Source: Armillaria gallica
Lineage: Eukaryota; Basidiomycota; Agaricomycetes; Agaricales; Physalacriaceae
Direction of reading: 5' to 3'
DNA length: 64,000 bases
Assembly: GCA_037576215.1 (NCBI GenBank)
Contig: JBANDB010000004.1
Span: forward strand, 2,790,001-2,854,000
The notes under the pieces are model-generated. The model worked only from the letters and a program-made list of their open reading frames with translations, was not told where the DNA came from and did no database searches. Below, piece by piece: positions 21,539-31,943 of the stretch. The stretch's first letter is position 1; the number at the start of each line of letters is the position of its first letter. The position numbers and the translations under genes are program-made.

Positions 21539-24500
21539 AAAGAAGCCGGGGAAACAAGTATCCTCCACCCCAGTAACGATGAAACCTCCTACGTGATCCC
21601 TTCAAAATGTCACTTGGCTGACAGGTCCAAATTCGATCCTCAAACTTTTCCATCCGCGGTGAATTCATGACAGCACGCCAACTTGCGAATCCTTTCGAAT
21701 CAATTCGTATTCCAGGATGATCCTCTCGTTTCTCGGCCATTCATGTCACTCAAATGTCAACGTTCGAAATCTCGAACGTGTCGCTGGTATTGCGGTGATC
21801 GGTTTTAAAACACACCCTGCCAGGTTGATTCCGGAAAGTGCTCTGTTGAATTCAAACCGGTTTTCTATGCATTACAGGATATCCATTAGAGGAAAACTTA
21901 ATGTAGTGTTCAGTAATTATAAAGCCTAAACCAATATATCAATTTCTCAGCGAGATAGCTAACGATACAAGATGAAGACACTTACAGTCGAGTTCATCAA
22001 AACGCGTGCTACCAGTCCCATATTGGGAAAGTGTTCTCGTCTAGCTCAAAACCGTGTCGAGATGTTCGCGGGACGGATTCACAACTTCAAGACTTCATGA
22101 CGACAGGAATACTATTTCAAATTGCTATGACTCGGTTCAGGGAGCTTCAAGGTGAGGAGAACAACGAGAATCACCGAAAATACGAAAATTCAACCTGGAC
22201 ACCAATCGACGAACGTCGGCCTGCAAAATGTATTGGTAGTGCGGAGATACGAGGATGATCGTTCACTTCTTGATACTCAGCTGCGCAAACGTCCCCGTAT
22301 CCGAAACCCGCTGAAATATGAATAACACCGAATTCAAGAGTTGTTCAAATTACACAGGTAGCGAGGCGAAAGAGGTTCGGAAATTCGGGATGAATACAGT
22401 GACATGACACGACATATTGATGGGATACGTACGAGGTGTCGGAGTGGATAGTTGACTTGCCAATGAATTGTCAAAGGTTGCTCATTGTGACTGCGAGTCT
22501 GGGCAGGCAAGTAAAAAGTAACTTGAGCACGAATAGCTTCAAGAGGAATATCATTACACCTAGAAGGACTGTTAGCCATCTGATTCAGCACAAATTACTC
22601 TATACCCGAGCCAAAATACACTCAACGCTTGCCCCAAAATTCAACGATGTCATAAAAATGAACCGCAGTCACCAAAAATGGACGAAAATCAGGGACTGCT
22701 AGTTGACGTCATCGAGAAATCGAGAGGTGGGACTCGAGCAGGGCATGTCCAGCCGATAGTGAGGCGATAAACGAAACGAAAGATGTCACCTGTCAAAATA
22801 AACCAAACAGCGAGCGTTTGAACGATGGAAGATGCTGTAAAACTAGCTTGGAAACGAGAAAGAAAATCCTGGTCTCGGCGGAATCCAGGTTTGAGGTTCG
22901 GGTAACTTGAGCGGCGCAAGATGAAACATGGACAGTTTGAAATATGTCAGAAGAATCCGGGTGTTTTGAAAGACGGAAGAATTGGAGGAGTGCGATGAGG
23001 AAACACGAAACAAGCAGAGAAGGACATAGTGGTAAGAGGATAAGCGCCGGCAACTTCAATCTTGATCATTTCACAAGTCGCGTGCTCTCGTGACTTTCCT
23101 CTTTCGCTCATACACCCATCTCTGCTCACGTCTCTCGCTCAACTCTCTTCTGGTGATTCCCTCAAGACATCGAGGGATGACTTCCCAATGTTCGGAAATT
23201 CGGGAGGACCATAATTCTGATGGGAGATGTCACAAGAACTGCGGAATGTCAGTTCTCTCGGGTAACTACAATTCGTATTTCCTCAATTCTTCTGATGTTG
23301 TGCCGTTCAGTTTCACGTCAAGGCTCAAAAATCAAAGATATCGGCTTACCGACACGAACACCGAGGTCACATGAACTTTGGATAGGTAGCTGTCAGTGAT
23401 GCATCAGACACAGGATTTGAAGGTACGCGAGTCGATGCCGATATCTGCTCGGATCTGAGAAGGCCGATCGTAAGGGAAACGGCAATTGTAATGTGTCTGT
23501 GTGAGCTCCTGCCGTTTCTTGAGTATAGTTGACGTGAATAGTATCTGTATCAGATGCTTGGACGTTTTAATAAACAATAATCGATTTTGGTGAAGGTCGG
23601 TAGTGAACTGGACGAGATTTTGAGAAGAAATCCTCTGTAAACTCGGAGATGAGTGTCGTTCCTTTCATGGGAACGCGCAACAGCGTTATTTTCGTGTTTT
23701 TATTCACTCATTACAGAAAATCAGATTGTATTCATCAAACTAAGTGTTCTACAAGTACTCTATCACTTGTGGGACAACTATTATGTCCTCGAAGAAGTCC
23801 GTAATCGTTCTTTGCATCAATGTGCGGTATTTAAGATCACTCACACGTTCATTTTCATTGTCTTCTCCCGCAGACAACTCCGATTTCAGTTCTAGTTCCT
23901 GAAAATCTCTTGAGCCAGTGCAATATACCATCGAATTCTTGACTTACCGTTGCTAAGAACGGGCCGATTTCGAGGCTAGCTCTCCTTTCAATGAGTCAAA
24001 CAAACAGGATTACGACAATTGAATATCAGACTCACCGCGACATGGCAGATAGATCGTGATTTCCTCGGCGTTATGATTTCTGCATCGCTAAGACAATCCT
24101 TGAATGTGAGTGGCTTGGCATTCAATTTCGAATGAAGACTTACAAGTGATTTAGAGCGGATCTGAACTTGAGGCCAAGCAAGAGAGAGAACGCCAAACGG
24201 TCCGAAGACTCGCTAGCACAGAAGATACTGGGAGTCGATCAGGATTACCACGCAGACTGCGGAGAAGACATTGATAACGCATCAAATATCTGACATACAG
24301 TTCATTTAAGGTGGCTCCGAACATGGCGTCAGAGGGCCCTGGATCTGCATGTCAAAGCAACGGTCAAGCTTGAATTCGAATTCGAATTTCGGGGATCTAA
24401 GGACGCGCGACTGTAGCCGCACCTCCCGCCGGCTGTCTGAATTCCATCGGGTCCGCCATATTCGCGCGAAATCAAACTTGTCGTCATTCACCTTACCAAA

Positions 24501-25217
24501 GCGACTGCTGCGCTCAGTTTCCGAGATTCTCCGTTTGACACTTGAGTCCGTCGTCTGGAGAAAAAATTTCCAATCACTCACCGGAGGATTGGGAAGCGTG
24601 CTGGCTCCAAGTCGGACGTCCGGTGCAGATCAGATTGAATCTTTTTGGGCAGTGATGCACATTTCGACGTTTGTGGTGGGTCGAGTCGTGTGCCTCTGAG
24701 TCTCGAGGGGGGGGCTGGTTTAACCTTGGTGAGTGCATGTCTATTCCATGTTTTTCTATTGACTGACCTTTCTTGGAAGGATCTCCTCGAGGTTGCACGG
24801 TCCAAGAATATGTTGAAACTTGCGCCTTTGAATCAGTGGCGCTCAGTCCACTAGAAATTTCGGGAGATGTGCAGCGAAGACGTGCTCGGGAGTCGGAGAT
24901 GGTGATGGTCGACAGGCAGAGTAAACGATGTACGTGTTGATTTGTTTGTATATCTTGACGCGCGTTCACGTCCATGACTCGGGCACATAGTTACCGTGAC
25001 ATTTGATCGAAGGCGCGTTGTCGGAGGTTCTGGAGGAATTCCAACTTGAAGGATGTATGAGTGTATTCATATTTTGTTCGGAATGAAATAGATAATTTGA
25101 CGGTGGTAACGCAGCCGTATTTCCAGTCTTGAACTCGGAAGAAGAAAGTTCGGGGCCATCAGGATATTTGAAGTTGAGAAAATTTGACAGGTATGCCGGG
25201 GACCAAAACATTCCGCC
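21539..25217. other. Segment B interior without recognisable gene (unit 2)
   Basis: Repeat of 10780-14463. Two length differences from unit 1 were seen: a 3-bp loss near 24063 and a shorter G run near 24709. Confidence 0.4.
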
Positions 25218-27521
25218 ATGGTGTCCGCATCCCTCGTGATCTTGTTGATTTCTCTTGGTAAGTCGGCTGCCTGTCAAACTGTTTGCCTCTTATTCCCTTA
25301 CCACCATCATGTTGACTTCTCGTCTCCCTTTCTTCCTTCCCTCATCCCTCTCTTGCTATCGTCTCCCTCACCCTCACCACACGGCTGTCGTCATGCCCTC
25401 GACGTTTGTCAATACAGCGTGAAGTCATGGGAGTTGATGCCTATATTAGGATCAGCGAGCCTCTTTGATCAACCCGCGTGGTGTGCACTTCTTACCATCT
25501 TACCACCATCATGGCAGGTTTTTTCTCCTTACACTCGTTTGCCGTTATGCTCCTTACCTCGATTTCAGAACCTTGTTGACTGCGCAGGACTGTGGTATGT
25601 CTTCCTCGTTGGGATCTTGGCTGAATCATTGACTCTCTCCAGATTCGATGCTTTCTTCCATACATCAAGGGCCAAATTCTCACGACCGATGGATGGAGAC
25701 AGGCCAGCAGATACATCTCCTTATATTCAAGCCTCAATGGTTGGTCATGTCGCGTAGGATTCGAGGGGAAGAACGCATCTATGTTTTCAGGGTGAGTATT
25801 ACTATTCATGGTCATACGACTTTCACTGACCGTGGATCATAGCTGATCAGAAGGCTGGGATGCATCAAGATGATGTTTTTCTGTCCGGCGAGCAAGGCAA
25901 GTCTGTTCTCCACTGGATAATTTTAAAATAACGCGCTAACTAACATTGACATGAAGGTGAATGTTTCGAGACGACGGATCTCCGTCCGGCGAGCAACCCC
26001 AAACCAAGGGTAAGTTTACTTTTACGGGTTCACGTCTTGCTTCAGGAGCACGTACTTGGCAGCCTGTTTAGGCGTTGACTATATGTATCGCCGTCCGGCG
26101 AGCGAGGTAAGTTGGTTTTCTGCTTTATAGCTACATAATATATTAATTAACTGTAGCTGTAAGTTGCGTAAATCGGACTTGCTCCGAGGCAATGGATCTC
26201 CTTCCGACGAGCAATGGAAACTTGAGGTAAGTTCATATCTAGAGTTAGTTTTACGAGTTCACATTTCACTTCAGGAGGATGTACTTGGCAGCCTGTCTAG
26301 ACATTGACTATATGTATCGCCGTCCGGCGAGCAAGGTAAGTAGCTTTTCTGCTTGATGGCTGCATAATATACCGATCAACTGTAGCTGTAAGTTGCGTGA
26401 ATCGGACTTGCTCCGAGGCAATGGACCTCCTTCCGACGAGCAACGGAAACTTGAGGTAAGTTCATATCTGGAGTTGTGTTCATTGTTGATACTAATGTAT
26501 TTCTTCAGTGTCTGGTAGGCTCGTAATACTTTGAGTATATATGTCGCCATCCGGCGAGTGAGTGGTGAGTCCTTTATATGCCTGATATCCTCAATATCCC
26601 TCACTGATTTTCCCGAAGACGCAGAGATCAGAATCAAAGGGAATACCTCGAGACAACGTATTGGCTTCCGGCGAGGGAGGTAAATTCTTTCTCTGCATGA
26701 TTAACCGTACAATTTGCTCACATACCTTTGCTTGAAGATGTCGAAATTCAAATCAGACAGGATTACTTTGAGACGACGGATCGCCGTCCGCAAAACTATG
26801 TTGTGCGACAGCAGCCACGTTGGGCTTTGAGTATACAGATTGTGTTCCGGCGAGCGAGGTAAGCAGATTGCTAGGAAATCTCTCGTTTCATTTCACCCAT
26901 TGCTTACTCGGATCAGAGAACCACATTTCTGGAATCCAAACCTTGCAGGGCCAATGTCCCAATCGGTAGGTGTACTGTAAGTCGTTTTTCCACCGGTGAT
27001 CTTATTGATTTTTGTCGATACAGAATGGATGAGATATTCAGGAACTGAAAAACCTGAGAAATCATCATGCACCCAGTATGAAGGTATGTCATTATTTAGG
27101 ATATTCTGGTCTTCGCTTCACTGACGTTTTACCAGACACGGCTTCGAGAATTTTTGGGCTCTAATTCCGCAGATTTAATGTCATGCTTGAGGAAACGAGG
27201 TACGAGTGTATTTTCACTTTTTCGTGGTCGCCATTTGAGTAGGAGTTTTGCAGGTTCGGACTCTGGATTCGGAAAACATGTCAAAAATTGCGAGGTCTAA
27301 ACCTTGTGGAGCCAACATCATGCGCGAGGTCTCATCACAGGCCCGGTACGTATCTGTTTGTTTTGCTGAGTTGGATCTAACGCCGCAAAACAAAGATTCA
27401 AGGATTTTGATAGTTTTCGGACTGATTTTTGTAGGTTTGGAGTTGTATTCGGCAGTTTCGTCCCTCAGGAAAGATGGTGGGTTGAAGAGGCGGACGGAGG
27501 AATTGATGGTGGGGTCCTAGT
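25218..27521 (+). CDS. Possible multi-exon gene with repeated small exons (unit 2)
   Basis: Duplicate of 14464-16766, with the signal-like first exon MVSASLVILLISL and the strong GTAAGT donor. Small length changes fall inside the module region: two extra bases after the seventh module (gagtgagtggtgag) and one G fewer near 26640. If coding, these would alter frame, which argues that at least this part is not translated or is not under constraint. Confidence 0.28.
25859..26860 (+). repeat. Array of about ten exon-intron-like modules (unit 2)
   Basis: Same array as at 15105-16105, with the same order of module subtypes and donor-like ends. Only a few bases differ. Confidence 0.75.
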
Positions 27522-27791
27522 ATGACGAATAGCCGTCTTGGGCAAGTCCCAAGGCGGTTTTTTTTTTTCGACCCTGTGAGGAGGGATTTGGAGGACGTAG
27601 TTATGATAGGGCGAATAGATTACGTAATGCAACGAGTCGAACTTGGCTCTGAACCACGCACACGAGTGTCTTGTAGGCAAATGAGCGGCCCAAATTTCAG
27701 AGAATAGCCTTTTTCAGTGCGGTCTCCAGGTCCTGACACCCGCAGCACGCCACTGATTGACTCCTTATGGATCTCATCAACACCCAACGCC

Positions 27792-28506
27792 AGCCATCCT
27801 GTCGTCTGGCCCTGTACCAGTCGAGATTGACTCCAAAAGTCTAGACAGTGCGTCATATCCTTCGGCTATCCTCCCATAACGACCGGTCTTTCCAGTCGAA
27901 GAAATACAAGGCACCACCCAAGAGGTAGCCAGAGCCAAATGCAGCAAAGCTGCAGAACTAGTGAGCTTTACCCAGGCCACAAAAAACCCGTACGCTGATC
28001 ATCTACTAGCTGAGCGGACCATGCATAACCGAAGACACCGCCCTCTGCTTTGAGGCTCTTAAAGGCCTCCCAGGTCCATACATCAAGTACTTCCTAGCCG
28101 ATCTTGGCCACGAAGGCTTGAATAATCTCCTGGTTGGTTTCCCCACAAAGGCTGCTTGGGCCTTGTGCACTTTCGCGTATTGTGAAGGACCAGGTCATCC
28201 ATTTCCCCCGTTAATTACGCCAGCCTTATTGATATACAATCACAGGGAAGGAAGTGCACCTTTTCGAAGGACGAACGGACGGTTCCATCGTGCCTGCAAG
28301 GGGGCCAGGAGTATTCGGATGGGACGCCGTATTCCAGCCTGATGGCAGCGACTTGACGTGAGTACACTCTACTCTTCATCGATCATCCCACTCAATGGAT
28401 TTCTCGCAGTTACGCTGAAATGCCATCTGAGGGGAAGAACAAGATATCGCATCGATATAGAGCGCTTGAAAAGCTTCGTGTCTACCTTCAATCTATAGAT
28501 CAGTGA
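27792..28506 (+). pseudogene. HAM1: 5'-truncated HAM1 (ITPase), diverged copy in unit 3
   Basis: Same truncation as in unit 2, reading through to the stop at 28504-28506. Of eleven exon differences from the intact copy that I found, nine are silent (for example ACG/ACC Thr, GCA/GCT Ala, TGC/TGT Cys, CTC/CTT Leu, GAC/GAT Asp). Two change a residue: Asn to Ser before GPCITED, and Ala to Gly in MPSEAKN. Introns 4 and 5 differ more densely. The pattern indicates that this sequence diverged while still a working gene and lost its 5' end later. Confidence 0.87.
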
Positions 28507-29745
28507 ACCATAGAGTCGGCATATACCAGAAATCCTGCAAATAATAGGGTCGAGGTTATATCATTATCATCCCTTTGATATCCTGACGTCGATGGAGCTT
28601 GTCCATTATTTCTGCAAGCACCCAATAATCTGCTGACTTCTCTCTAAACTGTCGAGCATGGACCTTGTATCCCCGAGCAGACTTTCTGTCGCCGTCAATG
28701 CTCGACAACGGAATTCATAATTCTGTGGTAATCTCTAAAGATGTACCTATGCATCTGCCTAGAGGTTCGAGCATTGTGAAGCCATCTGTCTCGGGAGCCT
28801 TTCTTCCCTGCGTGATATTTTCTCGTTGCGTTCTCTCACACATGTGCGCTGCTGCTGTGACTCCCGCTGGTTTTCCGGCCGTCTGGTATTGTCGGTGTCT
28901 TGTATTCCTATTGCAGTCTTCGGTTGTGACAATAAAACAGGTACTGTCAACGACGATGCCAGGAACACAGTGAGTTGCTTTTTTGGGTTTGACCATCTAG
29001 TCGCTGATATACATGTTCATTACACCTGCCGCAGCTCGCATTAGAACTTGAAAATCCTGCAAGCAGTAAGACAGTATTACTGGCCTCCCAGCGGACTCAC
29101 ACTCCATGATACAGAAAATTTCAAGCACAAATACAGCTACCAAGGTAATAATTGATCTTTCGGCAATAAATTGCTAGAGGAAGTATATGTCGCTAACTAG
29201 AAGGGCAGACGGGGGTCCTTCTACCCGATAACTCGGCCCACACCTCCTTATGCGACTAGATCAAGCTCCCTATCTCAGTACAACGCAATAGGGCGTGGTA
29301 GGGTGACTCAACGACAATCCTGCGGAACTGACATTTCCGGTAGGGTAGGGTAGCATCACACGGCACAGTCCAACGCACTGCGGCGATGAGAACATAAGAC
29401 CAGTCCGTTCTCCTGGAGTGCACCTTGAGCATATTATGATTGACCAATCAGCGTTGAGCAAGTTCAAGATATACTCAAGGAAAACTCCGGGTAGACCCAG
29501 GGCGTCTATGAAGTATCTATGAAGCGATCGCCGCAGTGACGGGAACACCGGGCACAGATAATACCTTGGCTACCTAACACTCTAGCATAACAAACATGTA
29601 CTCAATTATCCACTGATACTTTCAACCAGACCAACGGCCGAACTCACGGTCAGCTTTATGCTGCTGAGTAGAACCTCAGAGGGTCCAGTTGAAGGCCTCC
29701 AGGATAGTCCAGGATCTGCTATCTGCAGTCCCTAATGAAGGTCGA

Positions 29746-30286
29746 TACATTGGTAGCTTATACACATTTTTCAGTGCACGGTAGCAGTATCTTGCGGTTA
29801 CCTCGATCATTTGATGGACGGTCAGCAAGTAGAGATTTCAATAATACTGTATCCTCGTGGGGGTTGACCGGCAGGGTGTTATGTGAAATCACGCGAACAA
29901 GATCATGCCAGAAGTCAACGCATAAGTCGTGCATCTTTTCCACCACCCAACCACCCTCGCTTCTTTGCTACGGTCATCAACGGCCACTGGTACCTCTTCG
30001 CCCTTTTTATTCCCTATGCAGCGGAGTAGTACATGCTCAGGTGTCTCGGCGTGGGTCATGCACATTCGGCACAGCCTATTTTCACGATCGAATCAGTCGG
30101 TCTATTCCACCGCTACATTATGTGTCGAACAGAGCTATCGAGGCCATCGTGTCCCGATGTTTTGGCGTCGTCACATCAAGGTAAGTTCGCATCTTCAAAG
30201 CTACCGGCACCGGCGCCTTTCCTTTCCTTGGCTCCTTACGTCAATGAAGGACGTACAGTGTTTCTGAGATCTTTCATTACCCTTGG
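29746..30286 (-). mobile_element. Degenerate LINE-type C-terminal relic (unit 3)
   Basis: Diverged copy of the relic in units 1 and 2. Its zinc-knuckle keeps both leading cysteines (LCRMCMTHAETPEHVLLRC), so it is closer to the element's original state than units 1 and 2. Confidence 0.5.
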
Positions 30287-30406
30287 TTTGCCGTATTCTG
30301 ATTATCTCATCAATGTTATAATGTGGGTACCATGAGTTATCTAGAATAGCTAGTTGTATAGTAGAATGTAGCGAGTCCTTATGCTAAGAATAGGATGTGT
30401 AATGGA

Positions 30407-31419
30407 CTAATCTGACTTGGCGCCTTTGCTGCGGATGTCCATCATATCTTTCTGCACCTCGTTTGCTATTCTCCTCGCCGTAAACAGCCCAATTGCCTGC
30501 TGCGGCCTGACATGCTCCCACCAGCCCTCAGGAAGCCTTTCTCGACCAAAGAACTCTCTTATCCTCTCTACAGGCACAGTAGCCTTGTCGTCGCTACCAT
30601 CGCGGAACAACAACCACGACAATGCACTCTCGCCTAGAGCCACCTGCTCATGCCACCAATTTATCGGCTTCTCAAGCGCGGCCTCGCGTTTGACACGGAC
30701 CTCGGCAAAGTCACGTATAGACAGCCCGGAAGGATAGGCGCTAATCAAGGATTCAAGAAGCTCAGGGTCAGGGCGGTGAGATGGGTGGTTGACATGAACG
30801 AGAGAGGCTCGGTGCGCAAGTCTGGAGGCGCCAAAGTCTGAAAGCGCCGCCAGACTCATCACCCAAGTCCATTCCCACGGCCAGCCTGTGAAATGGAAGG
30901 CTCCGTAGAGAATGTAGCCAGGGAGGGCGAGAAAAAGGACGAGCGGGATGGAAACGTTGTAGACATGTACGATGGCTCTAATGAGGTCGAAAAAGGCTAT
31001 GTCTTGGCCATCTCTGGAGCTGGAGTATGCAATGAGCTACGAACGATATTGAAAACGCAGGGCACTTACACATATCCGTGATTTGCAAGGGTGTTCAACG
31101 CAGGGCACGGTGCTCTGCACCGGCGCGAGGACGGTGCGGAAATGAAAGCATGGCTGAGAACCTTGGATTCTTCAGCAATTCGCGATGAGCGAGATGGAGA
31201 GATAGACATCGTCAAGAAAATGTTCGGAAATTTATGCTGCCTGAGATAATTGTATGCCTGCCAGAGGAAGAGAATTGTATGCGAGATCAACTCGTGGAGT
31301 ATTCGAGTAGCAGAAGGGACGACCGGCAACAGGTAAGCCAAGAAGTGAAAACAGAAAGAGCGAGATAGAGTAGGATGAGCACAAGGTGAGGGAGTAGGAT
31401 GTTCGTGTTCAAGGAGCAA
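30407..31419 (-). CDS. Heme-thiolate peroxidase, diverged copy in unit 3
   Basis: Catalytic frame with the same blocks as units 1 and 2 (APCPALNTLANHGYV, RLAHRASLVH, ERLPEGWWEHVRPQQAIGLF) but ten residue changes in the last 151 positions, for example His to Arg and Lys to Glu in LSIRDFAEVRV, and MDIRSKGAKSD at the C-terminus. Here the hydrophobic N-terminal frame (ILLPHLVLILLYLALSVF) is preceded by an in-frame ATG at 31520, unlike units 1 and 2, whose upstream sequence is segment B. A frame change between the hydrophobic part and ATRILHEL remains. This copy may hold the original 5' end. The A-H-R motif is shared by all three copies. Confidence 0.74.
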
Positions 31420-31520
31420 GTCGCGTCCAGCGTGATTTTAAGCACTTCGGCTTGCCGATCCGGTATCCGACGCGATGGCATCATTACGTCATCAAACCTT
31501 TTTCGAACTTTCAACCACAT

Positions 31521-31943
31521 CGAGTAAAGTCTTTTTGCTGGCAGTGGATCCCTGTTAGGGCCTTATATTCATACTGTGCGTACAATATGGGTCGCTACTT
31601 TTAAAAAAATCTTATTCTTCCAGGTGGAAGGAGGCTCGAAATCACCAAGCAGTAGGGCATCATTTCTACACCGTACCACTCGAAAATTGATGCAATGTTC
31701 ATGAAGAAGCAACGGTTACCGGTCCACCGGTCCGTTACGGTTTCTACCTGTGATGCTCTTACGATAGACAATGCCCGGTAAAAGAGTGTTCAGATGATCT
31801 CCTGCACCATTTTTCGCGGCGCCCATAATGATATAAGATATCCCGCGGACCGTAGAAGAACAGTGACCCTAGGCGAACCGGAAATATTAATTCCGCTTCT
31901 TTTCTTCCCCACATTTCCCCACAACCCCACCCCCACAACGAAC
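31521..31943. other. Region between peroxidase copy 3 and transporter gene
   Basis: Divergent promoters for the minus-strand peroxidase and the plus-strand transporter are expected here. The last ~40 bp before the transporter ATG are C-rich. No other gene seen. Confidence 0.45.

Larger units (their letters stand above)
17038..27791. repeat. Tandem duplication, unit 2 (about 10.75 kb)
   Basis: Second full copy with the same order as unit 1. Between about 6612 and 6772 (unit 1 numbering) its HAM1 bases agree with unit 3. From about 6830 onward they agree with unit 1. The rest is nearly identical to unit 1. Junction 17037/17038 joins the end of segment B directly to the middle of HAM1 exon 2. 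Confidence 0.95.
27792..31447. repeat. Tandem duplication, partial diverged unit 3 (segment A only)
   Basis: Starts at the same HAM1 codon as unit 2 and stays homologous to unit 1 through the peroxidase gene up to tttaagcactt (31447; 9932 in unit 1), where similarity stops. Segment B is absent after it. Substitutions and small indels relative to unit 1 are scattered along its length (for example near 28620, 28800 and 29553), far more than between units 1 and 2. Confidence 0.93.

Noticed and set aside
6281..31447. The tandem units as an LTR retrotransposon or other complete mobile element.
   Set aside because: No terminal repeats, target-site duplications, polymerase or integrase were found. 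The unit edges cut through a normal gene (HAM1), and the content is ordinary genes plus a LINE relic.
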